From NCBI RefSeq assembly GCF_003860465.1, contig NZ_CP034185.1:248001-312000 (forward strand): 64,000 nt of DNA. The letters run 5' to 3'. Below the pieces are notes generated by a model. The model had not been told where the DNA came from. It saw nothing but the letters and a program-made list of their open reading frames with translations, and searched no databases. Positions within the stretch are counted from its first letter, which is position 1; every line of letters starts with the position of its first letter. Position numbers and translations under genes: made by a program. This DNA comes from Deinococcus psychrotolerans (GTDB lineage: Bacteria; Deinococcota; Deinococci; Deinococcales; Deinococcaceae). This document shows positions 30,230-39,918 of this stretch, piece by piece.

Positions 30230-31276
30230 TCAGCGTCCGCCCGCTCCCACTCCTCCGACTCCGCCCGGCCCGGCCACCAGCGCGTAGTAGGCGCTCAGGG
30301 CCGCGTCGTCGGCCTGCTCTTTGGCGAGCGCGGCCTGCTGCTCGGCGATCTGGCTTTGCAGCAAAGAAAGCTGCGAAATCAGACCCTTAGCAAAGCGGTC
30401 TTGGTCGGCGCTCAGCTGCTTATCGGCGTTTTGGAGGGCGGCCTGCTTGACGGCGCGGTTTTTGCCCGCTTGCAAGTAGCTGTTATAAAGTGCTTGCGTT
30501 TGAATCCGGAAGCCGCGCTCGGCGGTGGCCGCGCCGGACTGAACTTGCTGAAGCTGGGTTTTGAGGGTGTTGATCTGTGAGGCCGAGACTGCCAGCGGGT
30601 CGAGCAAGTTGACTTGCAGTTGCAGCGCCGCCGCGCTCTGCTGGGCCTGAATCAAGGTGGGGTTGCGGCCCAGCACGTCTTCCACGGTGTTCGCGCCCAC
30701 CGAGGCGGGTAAGCTGCTGGCCGGAATTGGGGCCACCGCCGTGAAAGCGCCGACCAAGCTCCGCAAGTTGGCGGTGGCGAGGGCCAAGCCGTCTTCGGTC
30801 ACGTTGGCAGCTTGTTGGGCGGCCTGCACCTGATTCTGGGCCACCTGAGCGCTGATCTGGGTGCCGCCGCCTTTCTCATACTGGGTCTGGGCCACTTGAG
30901 CGCCTTTCTGGGCCAGATCCAGTCCGGCGCGGGTCAGTTTCACGGCGTCTTGGGCTTCGAGCACCTGGGTATAGGCCATCACGATCTGGCTGTCAGCCTG
31001 CGCGTCTGCCGCTTTCACGTTGGCCACTGCGAGGTCGTAAGCCTGCTGGGCTTTAAGCAAAGTGACTTTGGTCGCCAGCGGATCGGCTTTGGCTTTGGCG
31101 TAGTCGCTTTGGGCCGTCACCAGCGCGGCGCGGGCGGCGGTGACACTCGGCTGGGCGGCGCTTTGGTTCAGTGCGCTGGCCAGCGTCAGAGCGTTTTGGG
31201 CTTTGGCCGCGCCTGCGAAGCTGAGCATCAGGGTGAGCGGCAAAACGGCAAGGGGAAGCAGGGGGATTCGTTTCAT
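30230..31276 (-). CDS. TolC-like outer-membrane factor, short form
   Basis: 348 aa with a signal peptide ending at FAGAAKAQ (about residues 20-27). The rest is Ala/Gln/Leu-rich heptad helix with the family's internal-repeat style (QIVMAYTQVLEAQDAVKLT, LYNSYLQAGKNRAVKQ). It is about 100 residues shorter than usual TolC proteins, with little sequence for the beta-barrel strands. It follows a full-length homologue by 25 bases, so the operon has two. It may be a second channel subunit type or a periplasmic spacer; function uncertain. Confidence 0.78.
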   Translation of the reverse strand: MKRIPLLPLAVLPLTLMLSFAGAAKAQNALTLASALNQSAAQPSVTAARAALVTAQSDYAKAKADPLATKVTLLKAQQAYDLAVANVKAADAQADSQIVMAYTQVLEAQDAVKLTRAGLDLAQKGAQVAQTQYEKGGGTQISAQVAQNQVQAAQQAANVTEDGLALATANLRSLVGAFTAVAPIPASSLPASVGANTVEDVLGRNPTLIQAQQSAAALQLQVNLLDPLAVSASQINTLKTQLQQVQSGAATAERGFRIQTQALYNSYLQAGKNRAVKQAALQNADKQLSADQDRFAKGLISQLSLLQSQIAEQQAALAKEQADDAALSAYYALVAGPGGVGGVGAGGR

Positions 31277-31301
31277 GGTGACCTCTAAAGAAGGAGGGTG
31301 A

Positions 31302-32717
31302 TTAAGGCTGTGTGGAAGCGGCTTTTTGGTCGGCGCTGTCCAAAGGCAGGGCGAAGAAGCTGTAAAACTTGGTGGTGGCGTCGGTGACCACGAGTTCGGC
31401 TTGGTTCAGCGCCAACTGCGCTTGATAGGTGGTCAGCGCGGCCTGCGCGATGTCCAGCGGAGCGCTGAGGCCAAGGTCTTGACGCGTGAGGGCGTTTTGC
31501 TGCTGCTGCTGGGCGAGGCTGAGGGCTTGCTGGGCCAGTTGCTGACCTCTTTGCGCCTGCGTTAGCGCGGCATTGAGCGCTGAGAGTTGCAAATCCGCTT
31601 GGCGGCGGGCGGCGTCTATGCCTGCCTGCGCCTGATTGACCGCGTTCTGAGCCAATTCCGGCGCACTCAGAATGCTGGCCGAAGCGTCGAAGTTGATGCC
31701 CAAACTCACCTGATCGCGCACCCGGTTCAGTGGCGGCGGGCGCGGCGAATAGGTAAAGGTCACTGCAGGCGACAAGTTGCGTGAGTCCAGCGACAGACCC
31801 ACTCCAGCGGTGTCGGAGGTGTAGTGGGTGTAACTGGCCTGCACATTCGGCAGCGCGTTCCAACTGACCTGCGCCTGAGTGATCTGGGCACGCCTCAGCC
31901 CAAACTGGGCATGCCTGACGCTGACGGGCAGGCCGTTGGTGGGCGGCAACACGGCGGGCAAATTGGGCGCGTCGGCGTTGCCGGTCAAGTCCTTGAGGGT
32001 GGCCTGAGCCAGCGCCAGGTTTTCTTGTGCCTGCGCCGCGCCGCTGGCGGCTTGGGCCAGCACCAATTGGGCCTGCTGCACGTCGGTGAGGGTCGCGCCG
32101 CCACCTTGCAAACGGTTTTGGGCGGCTTGCAGGGCGAGCTGGGCGGTGGCCTGCACCTGCTGGGCCAGACTCACGGTGCTGCGGCTCAGGGTTTCGCGCT
32201 GAGCGGCCAAGAGCGCTTGCGCTTCCAAAGCGGCCACCGCCGAGCGGTAGCCAAGCTGGGCCTGTTCGGTGGCGAGGGCGGCCTGCTGTTGCCGCGCCGC
32301 CGTGTCGCCCACCGGGTAAGGTGTGGCCCGAATCGCCAGATTCAGCGTGCCGGTGTTGCCGCCCACTGGCGCACACGGACTGGTCAGCAGCGCCAGCGGC
32401 GAGGTGGCGCACACGGCAGGCAGGCTGTCGGCATTCAAGATGTCAGACAAGCCGCCCGACACCGAGCCGCTCACCGGAAAGTCTGCGCCGTTTTGCTGAA
32501 TCTGGGCCGCTTGCAGCGCCAGCCGAGCTTGCACCAAGCTGGGATACTGTTGCAGCGGCGCAAAAAACTGGCTGAGCGGGGTGATGGCGGGTGCTGAGGT
32601 CGGGACTGTGGGAGCTGTGGGCGGCACGGGTGGAGCTGCCGTTTCGGTCTGGGCCTGTGCCGGGCCGAGCAAGGCAGCGCTGACAATGAGCCATTTCAAA
32701 GCAGAGTGGTGGAACAA
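31302..32717 (-). CDS. TolC-like outer-membrane factor
   Basis: 471 aa, full-length outer-membrane efflux channel family: signal peptide (KWLIVSAALLGPAQA), then two alpha-helical hairpin halves with short strand regions between (GSVSGGLSD; VQASYTHY). The start is placed at a TTG at 32717, because TGGAGG lies six bases upstream and the signal peptide begins there; a TTG at 32762 would add 15 residues and lacks a ribosome site. A long second open frame (31285-32412) covers it but has shadow codon use. Confidence 0.85.
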   Translation of the reverse strand: MFHHSALKWLIVSAALLGPAQAQTETAAPPVPPTAPTVPTSAPAITPLSQFFAPLQQYPSLVQARLALQAAQIQQNGADFPVSGSVSGGLSDILNADSLPAVCATSPLALLTSPCAPVGGNTGTLNLAIRATPYPVGDTAARQQQAALATEQAQLGYRSAVAALEAQALLAAQRETLSRSTVSLAQQVQATAQLALQAAQNRLQGGGATLTDVQQAQLVLAQAASGAAQAQENLALAQATLKDLTGNADAPNLPAVLPPTNGLPVSVRHAQFGLRRAQITQAQVSWNALPNVQASYTHYTSDTAGVGLSLDSRNLSPAVTFTYSPRPPPLNRVRDQVSLGINFDASASILSAPELAQNAVNQAQAGIDAARRQADLQLSALNAALTQAQRGQQLAQQALSLAQQQQQNALTRQDLGLSAPLDIAQAALTTYQAQLALNQAELVVTDATTKFYSFFALPLDSADQKAASTQP

Positions 32718-32791
32718 AGCGGGCCTCCAAACGTGGTGCCAAGTCGTGCTGAAAAGAGCCAAAAGCAGTCTGCTGAAGTGGGCGGTTACGG

Positions 32792-33361
32792 CTACGTCAA
32801 TTCAGCCGCTTCACCTTTGACTGCCCTGCTCCAGATTTCAAAGACCCGCGTGCCGATGTGCAGCAGTTGGCCGCGCTCGTCCGGCGTGAGTTGACTGAGC
32901 AGTCCAGCAAGGTGGTGGCGAAAGGCGTCGTCAAAAATGGCGTAGACAGCTTGGCCCAGCGGCGTGACGCTCACCAAGATGATCCGGCGGTCATGGTCGT
33001 CGCTGCGGCGTGACAGCAGGCCGCGCTGCACCAGCAGATCGACCGTGCGGCTGGCGCTGCTCAGCGGAATCCCGAGTCGCCCGCTGACTTCGCTCATGCG
33101 CTGCCCTTCGTTGCTGACGCCCCCGAGCATCCGGTGTGAGCGGTAAAATTGCCACAGCAACCCCATCTGCTCAGGGCCGGCCACGTCACTCAGCCCGGCC
33201 GCTTGAAGCTGCGCCTGCATCCGGCGGCTCCACGGCGGAGCAATATCCTGCGAGCTGAATTTCACGCGCCCAAACTCGCTCACCAGCGTCAGCAGCGCTT
33301 CGAGCTGTCCTGAGTCCACCTCCTCTGGGCTGTAACTGTTTTCAGGGTGGAAATGTTTCAC
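32792..33361 (-). CDS. MarR-family repressor of the efflux operon
   Basis: 189 aa with a winged helix at about residues 75-145 (SEVSGRLGIPLSSASRTVDLL, then SRRSDDHDRRIILVSVTP). It is first in the operon, ahead of two outer-membrane factors, the pump and the adaptor. MarR proteins leave DNA when they bind phenolic compounds or drugs, so induction by the pumped compound is likely. The start is a GTG with TACGTT six bases upstream and no Shine-Dalgarno site. An AT-rich stretch at 33380-33405 may hold its operator. Confidence 0.88.
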   Translation of the reverse strand: MKHFHPENSYSPEEVDSGQLEALLTLVSEFGRVKFSSQDIAPPWSRRMQAQLQAAGLSDVAGPEQMGLLWQFYRSHRMLGGVSNEGQRMSEVSGRLGIPLSSASRTVDLLVQRGLLSRRSDDHDRRIILVSVTPLGQAVYAIFDDAFRHHLAGLLSQLTPDERGQLLHIGTRVFEIWSRAVKGEAAELT

Positions 33362-33469
33362 GGTGGTAACGTATGACCCTCAAATAATGTTTAAATGAAA
33401 TTTTTGCCGTTTGAGCAGGCGTTTACTGCTGTTTTCTCTCAAAGGTTTTCTTCGTGCTGGCACAGCTTT

Positions 33470-33536
33470 AGAGCGCTTGTCAGGGTAATGAGCTGAGCCA
33501 GAAGCATACTCAGCTGTCCATCCTTCCAAACGCTCT
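33470..33536. repeat. Nested hairpin carrying the TTAGAGCG motif
   Basis: Outer arms AGAGCGCTTG (33470-33479) and CAAACGCTCT (33527-33536) with one mismatch. Inner arms AGCTGAG (33491-33497) and CTCAGCT (33509-33515). It lies in the 254-base gap between the MarR start and the SDR end. It could be a palindromic repeat or a structured RNA; there is no T-run. Confidence 0.5.
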
Positions 33537-33615
33537 CTTTAGTTCACTCTTGTTTGTTCTCAGGCAAAGCGGCATCTGCCAAGCCCGCCTGCTCGGTCAA
33601 AGTGAACATCCTTAT

Positions 33616-34392
33616 CTAAAGTGCTTGTTTGCCGCGCCGCAATTGCTCCCAACTGCCGTCCGAAGCCCAGCCGCCGTCCACGCTGAGGCTCACGCCATTG
33701 ACGAACGGACTCTGCGCCGGATCGGTCAAATACAAAATGGCCCGCGCGATATCGTCGGGTGAGGCAAAGCGGCCCATCGGCACCCGGCCCTTGATGTCGG
33801 CGTCGGTGTATGCGCCCGATCCCATGTCATGAATGTCCATCTCGGTTTTGACCCAGCCGGGACACACCGCGTTGACCCGCACCCCGCGTGCGCCCCACTC
33901 GGCGGCCAGCGTGCGCGTCAGGCCAATCAAGCCGTGTTTGCTGGCATTGTAAGCCGCCCTATCAATGATGCCCAGCAGTCCCGCCACCGAGGCCACGTTG
34001 ACAATGCTGCCGCCACGCTGCGAGAGCATGACCTTGCCGAGTTCGCGGCACAGCAAGAACGGCGCGGTCAGGTTGACGTCCAGCACCCGCTTAAAATTTG
34101 TGGCCGTGGTGTCTTCGGCGGGCGTAATAAAGCTGATCCCGGCATTGTTGACCAGCGCGTCTACCCGCCCCCAGCGCTGCATAATCGCCTGCGTGTGGGC
34201 CAGCACCACCCCTTCGTCGCTGAGGTCGCCCTCAAGCGAAATGGCGTCGGCTCCGGCGGGCAGGGGAGAGGCCTGCAAATCCAAAAGGGCCAAAGCGTCG
34301 CCGCGTTCGGCGCACAGCTCTGCCGCCCTGCGCCCGATGCCCTGCGCCGCGCCAGTAATGACCGTTACGCGCTTTGAAGTGAGAGGATTCAT
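33616..34392 (-). CDS. Short-chain dehydrogenase/reductase
   Basis: Classical SDR of about 258 aa: cofactor motif TGAAQGIG, NNAG, active-site NVASVAG and YNASKHG, and a C-terminal VDGGWASDG typical of 3-oxoacyl-ACP reductase or sugar-alcohol dehydrogenase relatives. The start is uncertain: ATG at 34392 fits the family, while a GTG at 34416 would add eight residues; neither has a good ribosome site. It has no clear operon partner and its substrate is unknown. Confidence 0.83.
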   Translation of the reverse strand: MNPLTSKRVTVITGAAQGIGRRAAELCAERGDALALLDLQASPLPAGADAISLEGDLSDEGVVLAHTQAIMQRWGRVDALVNNAGISFITPAEDTTATNFKRVLDVNLTAPFLLCRELGKVMLSQRGGSIVNVASVAGLLGIIDRAAYNASKHGLIGLTRTLAAEWGARGVRVNAVCPGWVKTEMDIHDMGSGAYTDADIKGRVPMGRFASPDDIARAILYLTDPAQSPFVNGVSLSVDGGWASDGSWEQLRRGKQAL

Positions 34393-34524
34393 GCTCCAAG
34401 CTTGGCACATCAGCACTCAAAAGAGCAGCTTGGGAGAGCGTTTAGAAACTCACCAAAGATTGCTGGCGAGTGGAATACGAAAAACCACGGAGGGCTATAT
34501 TTATTGTGCTGTTCGGCTGATGTG

Positions 34525-34875
34525 TTAAGAGCCGCGCACCGCCAGCTTTTTGCTGACCAGCCAATCGGCAATGTCTTGGTTTCTAAACGTCAGTGTTCCT
34601 TCTGGATAGCTGCTGACTTTGGTGACTTTGAATTGCACGCGGGCGTCTTTGGTGATGAGCTTTCTGACGGCGGCGGCAGAACCCTCTTTGCACTTGACGC
34701 CGCTGAGCTTGCCGCCCAAGCTGCTGCTGGGGGTATTCAGGCCGAGGTCGAGCATAAACGAGCATTCATCATTAAAAAAAAGCAGCCGCCCGCTGACGCC
34801 GCTGCTTTGAGCGAAGGCTGGAGCACTGAAGAGTAGTGAAACAAGTAGGGTGCGTCCAAACATCAACAAGGCCAT
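34525..34875 (-). CDS. Small exported protein of unknown function
   Basis: 116 aa with a signal peptide (LLVSLLFSAPAFA-QS). The mature part has two cysteines (in NDECSFM and VKCKEG) that could form a disulphide, and ends in a mixed segment with FRNQDIADWLVSKKL. I recognise no family. AAGGAG lies three bases before the ATG at 34875; a second ATG at 34863 is possible. The open frame reaches 35049, but that part overlaps the E2 gene and precedes the signal peptide. Single gene. Confidence 0.65.
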   Translation of the reverse strand: MALLMFGRTLLVSLLFSAPAFAQSSGVSGRLLFFNDECSFMLDLGLNTPSSSLGGKLSGVKCKEGSAAAVRKLITKDARVQFKVTKVSSYPEGTLTFRNQDIADWLVSKKLAVRGS

Positions 34876-35006
34876 CATCTCCTTCCCACCGGCTCGCTGT
34901 GCCGGTTGAACTTCGGGGTGTGATGATGACCTTAGAGGATGTGTTCTAACACGGCTCTTAACCGGGCAGTCTGGACGTTGCTTTAGGTATCTTGAACGCT
35001 TTTGCT

Positions 35007-36509
35007 TTAGTCGCCCAACACCAACCGGGAAGGTTTTTCGAGCAGCCACAGGACTTTTTTCAGGAAACGGGCCGCGTCTGCGCCGTCCACGAGGCGGTGA
35101 TCGAAGCTCAGCGTCAGGTACATCATCGGCCGAATGGCGATCACGTCCGCGCCGTTTTCTTCCACGACCACTGCCCGCTTGACGATGCTGTGCACCGACA
35201 TGATGCCTGCTGCCGGAGGCGAGACAATCGGTACACCCATCATCGAACCCACCGAGCCGATATTGGACACCGTGAAGGTGGCGTCGCTCATCTCAGCGGG
35301 TTTGAGCGTGTTGCTGCGGGCTTTTTCGGCCAACTCGCTGATTTCGCGGGCCAGGGTCAGCAGGCCCTTGCGGTCTACGTCGCGGATGACCGGCACCACC
35401 AAACCGCCCTCAGTATTGACGGCCATGCCCAAGTGTACGAAGTCTTTGTAGACCACTTCGCCCGACGCGGTGTCTAGGCTGCTGTTGACCGCCGGAAACT
35501 CGCGCAGGGTCAAGCTGGCCGCCTTGAGGAAAAACGGCAGGTAAGAGAGCTTGACGCCCTGCTTTTGCGCGTCGGCTTTGAGCTCGTCGCGCAGGGCCAT
35601 CAGGCCGGTGCAGTCGAGTTCCTCGATGGTGTGGGTCTGGGCGCTGTGGAGCGTGGCGGCTAGTAAGCCCTGCGAAGTGGCGCGGCGCACGCCCCGCAGC
35701 GGGGTGCGGGTTTCGCGGCTTTCGTATCCGGCAGGCGTGCGGTAAACCGGCGGCGCAGGCGGGGGCCAGTCGGTGCTGCTGGTTTTGGCTGGCAGTGGCG
35801 CTTGCATTTGGGCCGGAGCCTGAACCTGAACCGGCGCACTCGCTGGAGCGCTGGCGTGGGCGTGCACGTCGCCGGAGCGAATCCGGCCATTCGGGCCGCT
35901 GCCGAGCACTTCCGCAATAGAAATGCCCAGTTCGCGGGCCAGCCGCCTCGCCGAAGGTACGGCCCGCACCTGTCCGGGCGCAGGCGTGGTTTCGGATAAG
36001 CCCTTGGTGGTGGGCTGTGCGGCGGCAACAGGTTGGGGCGCGGCGGGCGCGGGCTTGGTCGCCACCGCTGTTGCGCCCGACTTGCCGCCCTTACTGAATC
36101 CCGCAAACGCCGCCTTGGCTTTGTTCGGGTCACTCTGGTGGGCGGCTGAGCCTTCAATAATGCTGCGCTCGGCGTCGAGTTCAATCTCGGCTTCGCTGTC
36201 CTGAGTGGGCGCGTCGGGGATTGGGGAGGGGGCGAGTTGGGTGGTTTCGGGTTTACTCGCCACCACACCGTCTAGAATTTCTTCCACCTGCGCCAGCACG
36301 CCGTGAACCGGCACGATGTCGCCGACGCTGACCATCCGCTTGACGACCTTGCCACCAAACGGGGCGGGCAACTCCACCGTCACTTTGTCGGTCATGACTT
36401 CCAGCACAGGCTGGCCTTCTTCGATGATGTCGCCTTCTTCTACCAGCCAAGCCAAAATTTCGCCTTCAACCACCGATTCGGCCAAAGTAGGCAGCGTTAA
36501 ATCACGCAT
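35007..36509 (-). CDS. bkdB: Branched-chain 2-oxoacid dehydrogenase E2 (dihydrolipoyl acyltransferase)
   Basis: Core of the complex, 500 aa. The lipoyl domain carries the lipoylated Lys42 in [11 protein letters not shown]. An Ala/Pro-rich linker leads to the E1/E3-binding domain ([24 protein letters not shown]), a second linker and the acyltransferase domain with catalytic SFDHRLVDG near the C-terminus. The start at 36509 has AGGAG nine bases upstream and overlaps the thioesterase end by eight bases. It accepts acyl groups from E1 and passes them to CoA. No E3 gene is present here. Confidence 0.92.
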   Translation of the reverse strand: MRDLTLPTLAESVVEGEILAWLVEEGDIIEEGQPVLEVMTDKVTVELPAPFGGKVVKRMVSVGDIVPVHGVLAQVEEILDGVVASKPETTQLAPSPIPDAPTQDSEAEIELDAERSIIEGSAAHQSDPNKAKAAFAGFSKGGKSGATAVATKPAPAAPQPVAAAQPTTKGLSETTPAPGQVRAVPSARRLARELGISIAEVLGSGPNGRIRSGDVHAHASAPASAPVQVQAPAQMQAPLPAKTSSTDWPPPAPPVYRTPAGYESRETRTPLRGVRRATSQGLLAATLHSAQTHTIEELDCTGLMALRDELKADAQKQGVKLSYLPFFLKAASLTLREFPAVNSSLDTASGEVVYKDFVHLGMAVNTEGGLVVPVIRDVDRKGLLTLAREISELAEKARSNTLKPAEMSDATFTVSNIGSVGSMMGVPIVSPPAAGIMSVHSIVKRAVVVEENGADVIAIRPMMYLTLSFDHRLVDGADAARFLKKVLWLLEKPSRLVLGD

Positions 36510-36939
36510 GATGCTTCTCCTCTTGTTGGTACTCGTTCCAGCGCTGCCGCAACGTGTCAAAGCCGTGTTCGAGTTTCGTGGCCTGAGTGATGTACTGCAC
36601 GGTCTGTCCGGTGGCCACCACGTCTCCGAGTTCGGAAATGGCCCGCAGATCGGCGTATAGACGCCGCCCCTCGGTCTTGACGGCCACCGCCGTGACGCTC
36701 ACCCGCATTCCCGGCAGCGCCGAAGCGGTGTGCTCGACGCTGACGTTGGTGCCGATGCCGCCGTCGCCTTCTTCCAAAAAAGGCAGCAGCAGTTTGCGTC
36801 CGGCTTCCTCAAAGTGCTTGGCGATCCAGTACGTCGCGTAAACCGGATGCCCCGCGCCGAGTTCTTCAAAATTCACGGTCATGCTGTCGGTCACGAGAAT
36901 ACTGAGTTCGGCGGTGTGGCCTTCGGGAATCTCCTTCAT
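36502..36939 (-). CDS. Hot-dog thioesterase, fluoroacetyl-CoA-thioesterase (FlK)-like
   Basis: 145 aa. Residues Thr36, Glu44 and His70 keep the same spacing as the FlK catalytic set (Thr42, Glu50, His76), inside [15 protein letters not shown] and [12 protein letters not shown]. The family hydrolyses short acyl-CoAs. It lies between E1beta (27-base gap) and E2 (eight-base overlap), so it is made with the complex and may release acyl-CoA products or remove inhibitory ones. Fluoroacetate itself is unlikely; the substrate is inferred only. Confidence 0.8.
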   Translation of the reverse strand: MKEIPEGHTAELSILVTDSMTVNFEELGAGHPVYATYWIAKHFEEAGRKLLLPFLEEGDGGIGTNVSVEHTASALPGMRVSVTAVAVKTEGRRLYADLRAISELGDVVATGQTVQYITQATKLEHGFDTLRQRWNEYQQEEKHHA

Positions 36940-36966
36940 TCGGCCACCCCGCCTTTACTCCAGCCC

Positions 36967-37983
36967 TTAATAATCCAGCACCTTACGGATGCCCGCTGCC
37001 ACCCGCGCCGCATCGGGACGGTACATGTGCTCGGCAGCTGTAAACGGCGGATACGGCGCGTCCCAGCCGGTCACGCGGGTGATTGGGGCGTGCAGGTACT
37101 CGATCAGTTCTTCGGCGATTCGCGCCGACAACTCCGCGCCGAATCCCATCCGGCGGGCCGCTTCGTGAACGATGACCACCCGTCCGGTTTTCTTGACGCT
37201 CTCGGAAATCGCTTCAAAATCCAGCGGCACGATGCTGCGCAGGTCAACCACTTCGACGTTCACGCCCGCCGCCGCCGCCGCCACCGCTGCTTCTTCGCAG
37301 ATTTCCACCATGCCGCCGTAGCACAGCACGGTGCAGTCGTCGCCCTCACGGGCAATTCGGGCTTTGCCGAGCGGCACGGTGTAGTGACCGGTGGGCACTT
37401 CGCCTTTCACCGAGCGGTAAAGTTTAATGCTCTCGAAGAAAAACACCGGATCAGGATCATCCACGGCGGCCAGCAGCAGACCTTTGGCGTCGTAGGGGGT
37501 GCTGGGAATCACGATCTTGACGCCCGGTACCGCCGCCACCAAGCCCTCGGGGCTGTCGGCGTGCATTTCCGGCGAGTGGATGCCGCCGCCGTAGGGCGCA
37601 CGCACCACCATGCTCAGCGGAAAGTTGCCCTGAGTGCGCTGCCGGTAGCGGCCTATCTGGGCGTTGATCTGCTCTAGGGCCGGATAAATGAAACCGGCAA
37701 ATTGAAGTTCGGCAATCGGCTTTTCGCCCGCGATGCCCAGACCCACGGCGAGGCCCATGATTCCGGCTTCGCTTAGCGGGGTATTGAAGACCCGCTCCTC
37801 ACCGAAGAGGTTTTGCAGGTTGTCGCTGGCCCGGAAGACGCCGCCCATCCCGACGTCCTCACCGAACAGCATGACTTTGTCGTCGCGCTCCAAGGCGACG
37901 CGCAGGGCGTCGTTGACAGCCGCGACCATCGTCATCGTTTTGATTTGTTCTTGTGCAGCTTGGCGCTCGGCGGCAACGGTCAT
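36967..37983 (-). CDS. bkdAB: Branched-chain 2-oxoacid dehydrogenase E1 beta subunit
   Basis: 338 aa, full length. Transketolase-type N-terminal pyrimidine domain ([15 protein letters not shown], then [11 protein letters not shown]) and C-terminal domain ([20 protein letters not shown]). With E1 alpha it decarboxylates the keto acids of valine, leucine and isoleucine. It overlaps E1 alpha by four bases as ATGA, so the subunits are translated together. Pyruvate dehydrogenase of the alpha/beta type looks similar; the E1 alpha type and the operon favour branched-chain substrates. Confidence 0.92.
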   Translation of the reverse strand: MTVAAERQAAQEQIKTMTMVAAVNDALRVALERDDKVMLFGEDVGMGGVFRASDNLQNLFGEERVFNTPLSEAGIMGLAVGLGIAGEKPIAELQFAGFIYPALEQINAQIGRYRQRTQGNFPLSMVVRAPYGGGIHSPEMHADSPEGLVAAVPGVKIVIPSTPYDAKGLLLAAVDDPDPVFFFESIKLYRSVKGEVPTGHYTVPLGKARIAREGDDCTVLCYGGMVEICEEAAVAAAAAGVNVEVVDLRSIVPLDFEAISESVKKTGRVVIVHEAARRMGFGAELSARIAEELIEYLHAPITRVTGWDAPYPPFTAAEHMYRPDAARVAAGIRKVLDY

Positions 37984-39062
37984 TTGAGGGCCTCCAGTGC
38001 CCGAATCTCGGCGAGTTGATCTTTCATCTCGGCCAGCGGCTCGGCGTAAATGTGTTCCAGCAAGGCTTCCGGCTCAATGGGCGCGGCTTGGTCGGCTTCC
38101 AACATGGCGGCTTTGATCTCGGCCTCCATGCCCTTCATGACGTCTTGTTCCTGCTCCTCCGACCACATTCCCCGGCTTTCGAGGTACGCCCTGAGCCGCA
38201 TGCCAGGATCGCGTCCGCGCCAGGCGTCGGCTTCGGTTTCTTGGCGGTAGCGCTTGGGATCGTCGCTGCTGGTGTGCGGCAAAATCCGGTAGGTGATGGC
38301 TTCGATCAGGGTCGGCCCCTCGCCTCTGCGGGCACGCTCGGCGGCCTCACGGGTGACGTGATACATGGCCAGCACGTCGTTGCCGTCGACCCGAATACCC
38401 GGCATGCCGTAGCCCTCGGCGCGTGAAGCGAGGTTCTTGGCCGCCGTTTGAACGCTGGTCGGTGTGCTGATGGCCCAGCCGTTGTTTTCGATCACGAAGA
38501 TGGCCGGAGCGCAAAACGCCCCCGCGAAGTTGACGCCGACGTGGAAGTCGCCCTCGGAGGTGCCGCCGTCGCCGATGAAGGACATTGCCAGCAGGCCAGT
38601 GCCGCGCCGCTTTTCAGCCAAGGCGATGCCCGCCGTGTGTGGAATCTGGTTGGCGATCGGAATGTAAAACGGCAGGATGTGGAGCTTGGGGTCGACTTGA
38701 TAGCCCGCCGGATGGCCGCGCCAAGCCAGCAAAATCTGGGCCAGCGTCATGCCGCGCATCATGGCCAGCGCCGTGCCTCGGTAAGTGGGGAGTACCCAGT
38801 CGCCGTCTTGTAGGGCCAGCGCCGCGCCCACCTGGGTGGCTTCCATGCCGCCGAAGCATGGGTAAACGCCGAGTTTGCCTTGGCGCTGTAAGACCATCGC
38901 CCGGTCATCAAAAACGCGGGCGCGGCGCATGCCGTTGTAGAGCTTGAGCAGAATTTCGTCGCTTGGCACCAAGTCGGGGCGCAGCAGTTCGCCGGAGGGC
39001 GAGAGGACGCTGAGGGTGCCTTCTAAACGTGGATCGGGCGGCAGTGTTAGGGCAGCGGTCAT
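37980..39062 (-). CDS. bkdAA: Branched-chain 2-oxoacid dehydrogenase E1 alpha subunit
   Basis: 360 aa. The thiamine diphosphate motif runs from Gly164-Asp165-Gly166 ([14 protein letters not shown]) to Asn193-Asn194 (ENNGWAIST). The phosphorylation-type loop [11 protein letters not shown] is near residue 265. AGGAGG lies nine bases before the start. It follows an IclR regulator by 49 bases. First enzyme gene of the operon. Confidence 0.93.
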   Translation of the reverse strand: MTAALTLPPDPRLEGTLSVLSPSGELLRPDLVPSDEILLKLYNGMRRARVFDDRAMVLQRQGKLGVYPCFGGMEATQVGAALALQDGDWVLPTYRGTALAMMRGMTLAQILLAWRGHPAGYQVDPKLHILPFYIPIANQIPHTAGIALAEKRRGTGLLAMSFIGDGGTSEGDFHVGVNFAGAFCAPAIFVIENNGWAISTPTSVQTAAKNLASRAEGYGMPGIRVDGNDVLAMYHVTREAAERARRGEGPTLIEAITYRILPHTSSDDPKRYRQETEADAWRGRDPGMRLRAYLESRGMWSEEQEQDVMKGMEAEIKAAMLEADQAAPIEPEALLEHIYAEPLAEMKDQLAEIRALEALK

Positions 39063-39111
39063 GGTGGAACCTCCTAAAGAAAAGGGGCGGGGTCAGCGGA
39101 AAAGAAAAAAC

Positions 39112-39906
39112 CTAAGCGCGGTTTGAAGGGGGGCTGCTGTGTGCCGAGGTGCTGTGGGCTGAAATGCTGGGAGTGGGGCTGCTCAGGGCCGATGACAACC
39201 GCGCTCCGGCAGCCAGCACGGCGCTTCTTAGCTCATCTTTGTGCTTGTAAAACCGGAAAGCCGGAGCCGAAACGCTGATGCTGGCCAGCGTTTTGCCGCG
39301 CTCACTGCGTACCGGCACGGCAATGCAGCACACGCCTTCGTAGACTTCTTCCACGTCGTAGGCGTAGCCCTGCTCGGCCACCCGCGCCAGTTCGCCGTGC
39401 AGCTCGTCGGCGGTGGTGATCGAGTTGGGCGTCAGCGCCCGCAGATTGTAATTGCTGGTCAGGCGGGCCAATTCTTCCGGCGGTACATCGGAGAGCAGCA
39501 CCTTTCCCATAGCGGTGCAGTGCGGCGGCATTTGGCTGTCGAACACCACCCGCACCGCCCCGACGCCCTGCACTTCTTCCAAATCGAGCAGGCGGTAGCC
39601 CTGCAAGGTGCTGAGGTGAATGGCTTCACCCGTTTGAGCCGCCAGCGTCACCATTTCGCGGCGGGTGGCGTCCAGCCACGGAAAAGTGCCCTCAGCGCTG
39701 CGGGCAAGGCTCAGCAGCTTGAGGCCAGCGGTGTACTGCCCACCCTGCCGGTGCAGCATCCCCAGTTCGGCGAGGCTGCCCAGCAGATCATGGGCGGTGG
39801 ATTTTTTAAGACCGAGTTCTGCCGCCACACTGGTCGCGCCCCAGACCGGACGGGTCGGGGTAAATAAAGACAACACCTGAAAGGCTTTGGCAACGGTCGT
39901 AAGCAT
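39112..39906 (-). CDS. IclR-family regulator of the bkd operon
   Basis: 264 aa: winged helix (residues about 3-60) and IclR effector domain (MPPHCTAMGKVLL). The last 25 or so residues are a Ser/Pro/His-rich low-complexity tail absent from most homologues. It is first in line with the branched-chain dehydrogenase genes, so it probably regulates them and itself. A palindrome lies inside its promoter. Effector unknown; a branched-chain keto acid or acyl-CoA is a fair guess. Confidence 0.85.
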   Translation of the reverse strand: MLTTVAKAFQVLSLFTPTRPVWGATSVAAELGLKKSTAHDLLGSLAELGMLHRQGGQYTAGLKLLSLARSAEGTFPWLDATRREMVTLAAQTGEAIHLSTLQGYRLLDLEEVQGVGAVRVVFDSQMPPHCTAMGKVLLSDVPPEELARLTSNYNLRALTPNSITTADELHGELARVAEQGYAYDVEEVYEGVCCIAVPVRSERGKTLASISVSAPAFRFYKHKDELRSAVLAAGARLSSALSSPTPSISAHSTSAHSSPPSNRA

Positions 39907-39918
39907 GTCGGTGCGGTC

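Noticed and set aside
31285..32412. 375-codon frame overlapping the full-length outer-membrane factor on the same strand
   Set aside because: Arg/Gly/Ser/Ala-rich, no signal peptide or helical repeats; the other frame has a signal peptide and TolC pattern.
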